DNA of 6,190 bases from assembly GCA_044868105.1 (NCBI GenBank), contig JBIOWC010000845.1:1-6190 (forward strand), read 5' to 3'. Shown one piece after another: positions 4,625-6,190 of the stretch. Below the pieces are notes generated by a model. That model made no database searches, had not been told where the DNA came from, and saw only the letters and a list, made by a program, of their open reading frames with translations. This DNA comes from JBFMDH01 sp044868105. GTDB lineage: Bacteria > Acidobacteriota > Blastocatellia > UBA7656. A program made the position numbers and the translations under genes. Each line of letters starts with the position of its first letter. The first letter of the stretch is position 1.

Positions 4625-6157
4625 TTAAGCAATCTTTCTGAGTCCCCAGCGATAGAGAACTTTCATCAAGGTTTTGAATCTCGCGTACCAGATTTCCGTG
4701 TAAGGAAACCACCACATGTTGGTTTTCAATGGCAGCAAATCCCAATTGATATGTTTCATTCGCACAAATTCCAGCATGCCGGCTTTGCCGTGAGACGTGC
4801 CAAGCCCGCTCTCCTTTACGCCAAACCAGGGGGTTTGCGCGGCGCCGTTGGTATAGACCGCATCATTGATAATCACGGTTCCGGCTTCGATGCGCCGCGC
4901 CAGGCGACGACCGCGTTCGTTATCGGCGGTCCATACCGAAGCCAGGAGGCCATAATTTGTATGGTTAGCTTCGCGAATCGCCTCTTCTTCATCTTTAACC
5001 ACTTTGATGGGTAGGAGCGGCCCGAAGGTCTCTTCGCGCATTACCTTCATATCGTCCGTCACATCCACCAACACGGTGGGCTCGAAAAAATAGCCGCCTA
5101 AATCATCACGCCGGCGTCCGCCGGTTAACACTCTGGCGCCTTTGGCTACGGCATCGGCAAGGTGTTCGGTGACAATATTCAATTGATTTTCGTTCACCAG
5201 CGGGCCGATGTCGGTTGAACAGGTGGCGTCGGATGCGCCAAGGCGAAGGCGTTTGACCTCGTCAACGACTGCGGGAATAAAGCGGTCGGCAATTTTTTCA
5301 TGCACATACAACCGTTCAACCGAGGCGCAGATTTGTCCGCAGTTGGCAAACGCGCCCCAGACCGCGCCTTTTACCGTGCGTTCAAAGGGCGCGTCTTCAC
5401 AGACAATCATCGGGTCTTTGCCGCCGAGTTCCAACACCACGGGCAGCAATTTTTTCGCGGCCGCCTCGGCAATGCGTTTGCCTGTGCGAACCGAACCGGT
5501 GAAGAAAATTTTATCCACCTTTGCATCTACCAGCGCGGCACCGGTTTCGCCAGGGCCTTGCACGACTTCAATCACGCCGTCGGGAAACCCGGCCGACAAA
5601 AACAACCGACGAATGAAATCCCCGACCAGCGGCGTGTATTCCGAAGGCTTCAAGACCACGGTATTCCCGGCCATCAGCGCCATCACCACTTCACCCATCG
5701 ACAGCGAAAAGGGGAAATTCCAGGGGGTGATGATGCCGACGACACCCAGGGGTTCATAAGTAATCATTGAGCGTTTATTGCGAAAGACGGCGATGGAAAA
5801 CCGCTCGTCGCGTAAAATCTTTTCGGTCTTTGCCGCAAAATAGCTCATCAAATCAAGCGTCGGTAAAACTTCCGTGGTAACCGCTTCGAATTGCGGTTTG
5901 CCGGTTTCGTCGGAAAGCAGTTGAATAATTTCATTTTGCCGGTCATAGAGGGCGCGCCGGGCTTTTAAGATGTAGCGGGCGCGATTGCGAAAAGCGAGCG
6001 CCGACCAGGCGGGTTGCGCGGCGCGCGCGCGGGCAACCGCCGCCGCGACCTCCTGGCTTGTCGCCACAGAAAAGCGCGCCAACTCTTCAAGCGTCGCCGG
6101 GTTGAGCGAGATAATTTCAGACGCCTGCACTGCGGTTGATGAAAGTTTTGCAGTCAC
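4625..6157 (-). CDS. NAD(P)-dependent aldehyde dehydrogenase with a C-terminal aromatic/basic extension
   Basis: This 510-aa ALDH-superfamily enzyme oxidises an aldehyde to a carboxylic acid. All catalytic landmarks are present: N147 in TPWNFPF, K170 in VLKPSE (cofactor phosphate binding), FTGS (219-222) of the nucleotide-binding turn, the general base E243 in LELGGKDP, nucleophile C277 in NCGQICAS, and EETFGP (375-380). The body ends near residue 470; a tail follows with WWFPYTEIWYARFKTLMKVLYRW (482-504) and basic residues at the end. This recalls membrane-associating tails of fatty-aldehyde or SSADH-like members, so a long-chain or aromatic aldehyde is plausible but unproven. The start is GTG 6157 with GGAGG five bases upstream. 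The promoter would lie beyond the window edge. Confidence 0.95.
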   Translation of the reverse strand: MTAKLSSTAVQASEIISLNPATLEELARFSVATSQEVAAAVARARAAQPAWSALAFRNRARYILKARRALYDRQNEIIQLLSDETGKPQFEAVTTEVLPTLDLMSYFAAKTEKILRDERFSIAVFRNKRSMITYEPLGVVGIITPWNFPFSLSMGEVVMALMAGNTVVLKPSEYTPLVGDFIRRLFLSAGFPDGVIEVVQGPGETGAALVDAKVDKIFFTGSVRTGKRIAEAAAKKLLPVVLELGGKDPMIVCEDAPFERTVKGAVWGAFANCGQICASVERLYVHEKIADRFIPAVVDEVKRLRLGASDATCSTDIGPLVNENQLNIVTEHLADAVAKGARVLTGGRRRDDLGGYFFEPTVLVDVTDDMKVMREETFGPLLPIKVVKDEEEAIREANHTNYGLLASVWTADNERGRRLARRIEAGTVIINDAVYTNGAAQTPWFGVKESGLGTSHGKAGMLEFVRMKHINWDLLPLKTNMWWFPYTEIWYARFKTLMKVLYRWGLRKIA

Positions 6158-6162
6158 AACAA

Positions 6163-6167
6163 CCTCC
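6163..6167 (-). promoter_or_regulatory. Ribosome binding site fixing the GTG start of the aldehyde dehydrogenase
   Basis: The minus strand reads GGAGG, then TTGTT, then GTG (6157-6155). The spacing of five bases supports this start over internal Met codons, the first of which is too far inside the conserved domain. Confidence 0.75.
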
Positions 6168-6190
6168 GGTTTTATAAATTCAGTGGTGTT

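Noticed and set aside
5208..5759. 183-codon open frame on the plus strand
   Set aside because: It lies wholly antisense to the conserved aldehyde dehydrogenase, has low-complexity Ser/Thr/Arg composition and no recognisable domain; the conserved catalytic motifs are on the minus strand.

Overview
The window is bacterial, with every supported gene on the minus strand (read right to left). The base style, the ligase/permease/aldehyde dehydrogenase content and the sparse operons would suit a soil or environmental Gram-negative-type genome such as an Acidobacteriota relative. That placement is an impression from style only; no marker gene is present.

Layout in transcription order, from high to low coordinates. 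(1) 6157-4625: an intact NAD(P)-dependent aldehyde dehydrogenase of 510 aa. (2) 4606-4133: a small acidic protein that looks like the DUF5063 family, 18 bases behind the dehydrogenase. (3) 4132-3850: a 283-base gap with no gene, holding a 120-base imperfect palindrome (3927-4046), a 24-base tandem duplication in its centre, and a T-run on the minus strand that would make it terminator-like. (4) 3849-3362: a nucleotidyltransferase-fold gene of the AbiEii/DUF6036-like type, broken by an apparent one-base deletion near 3623. (5) 3372-3199: an unrecognised 57-aa protein overlapping genes on both sides. (6) 3215-1896: a 12-TM APC-superfamily amino acid permease. (7) 1762-164: an AMP-forming fatty acyl-CoA ligase of 532 aa. 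Bases 1-163 hold only a hairpin that may end the ligase transcript.

The aldehyde dehydrogenase, permease and ligase look like ordinary catabolic genes. Aldehyde to acid to acyl-CoA is a sensible sequence of steps feeding beta-oxidation, though nothing proves the two enzymes share a substrate. Between them lies an AT-richer accessory patch (about 3200-4610): sample 60-base stretches that I counted are 37-38% GC there, against 62% in the two large enzymes. This patch contains the nucleotidyltransferase, its small overlapping partner, the palindrome and the DUF5063-like gene. It is the part most worth attention: a nucleotidyltransferase and tiny-protein pair that resembles a toxin-antitoxin or defence-type module, apparently decayed by a frameshift and joined by overlapping reading frames to the permease.
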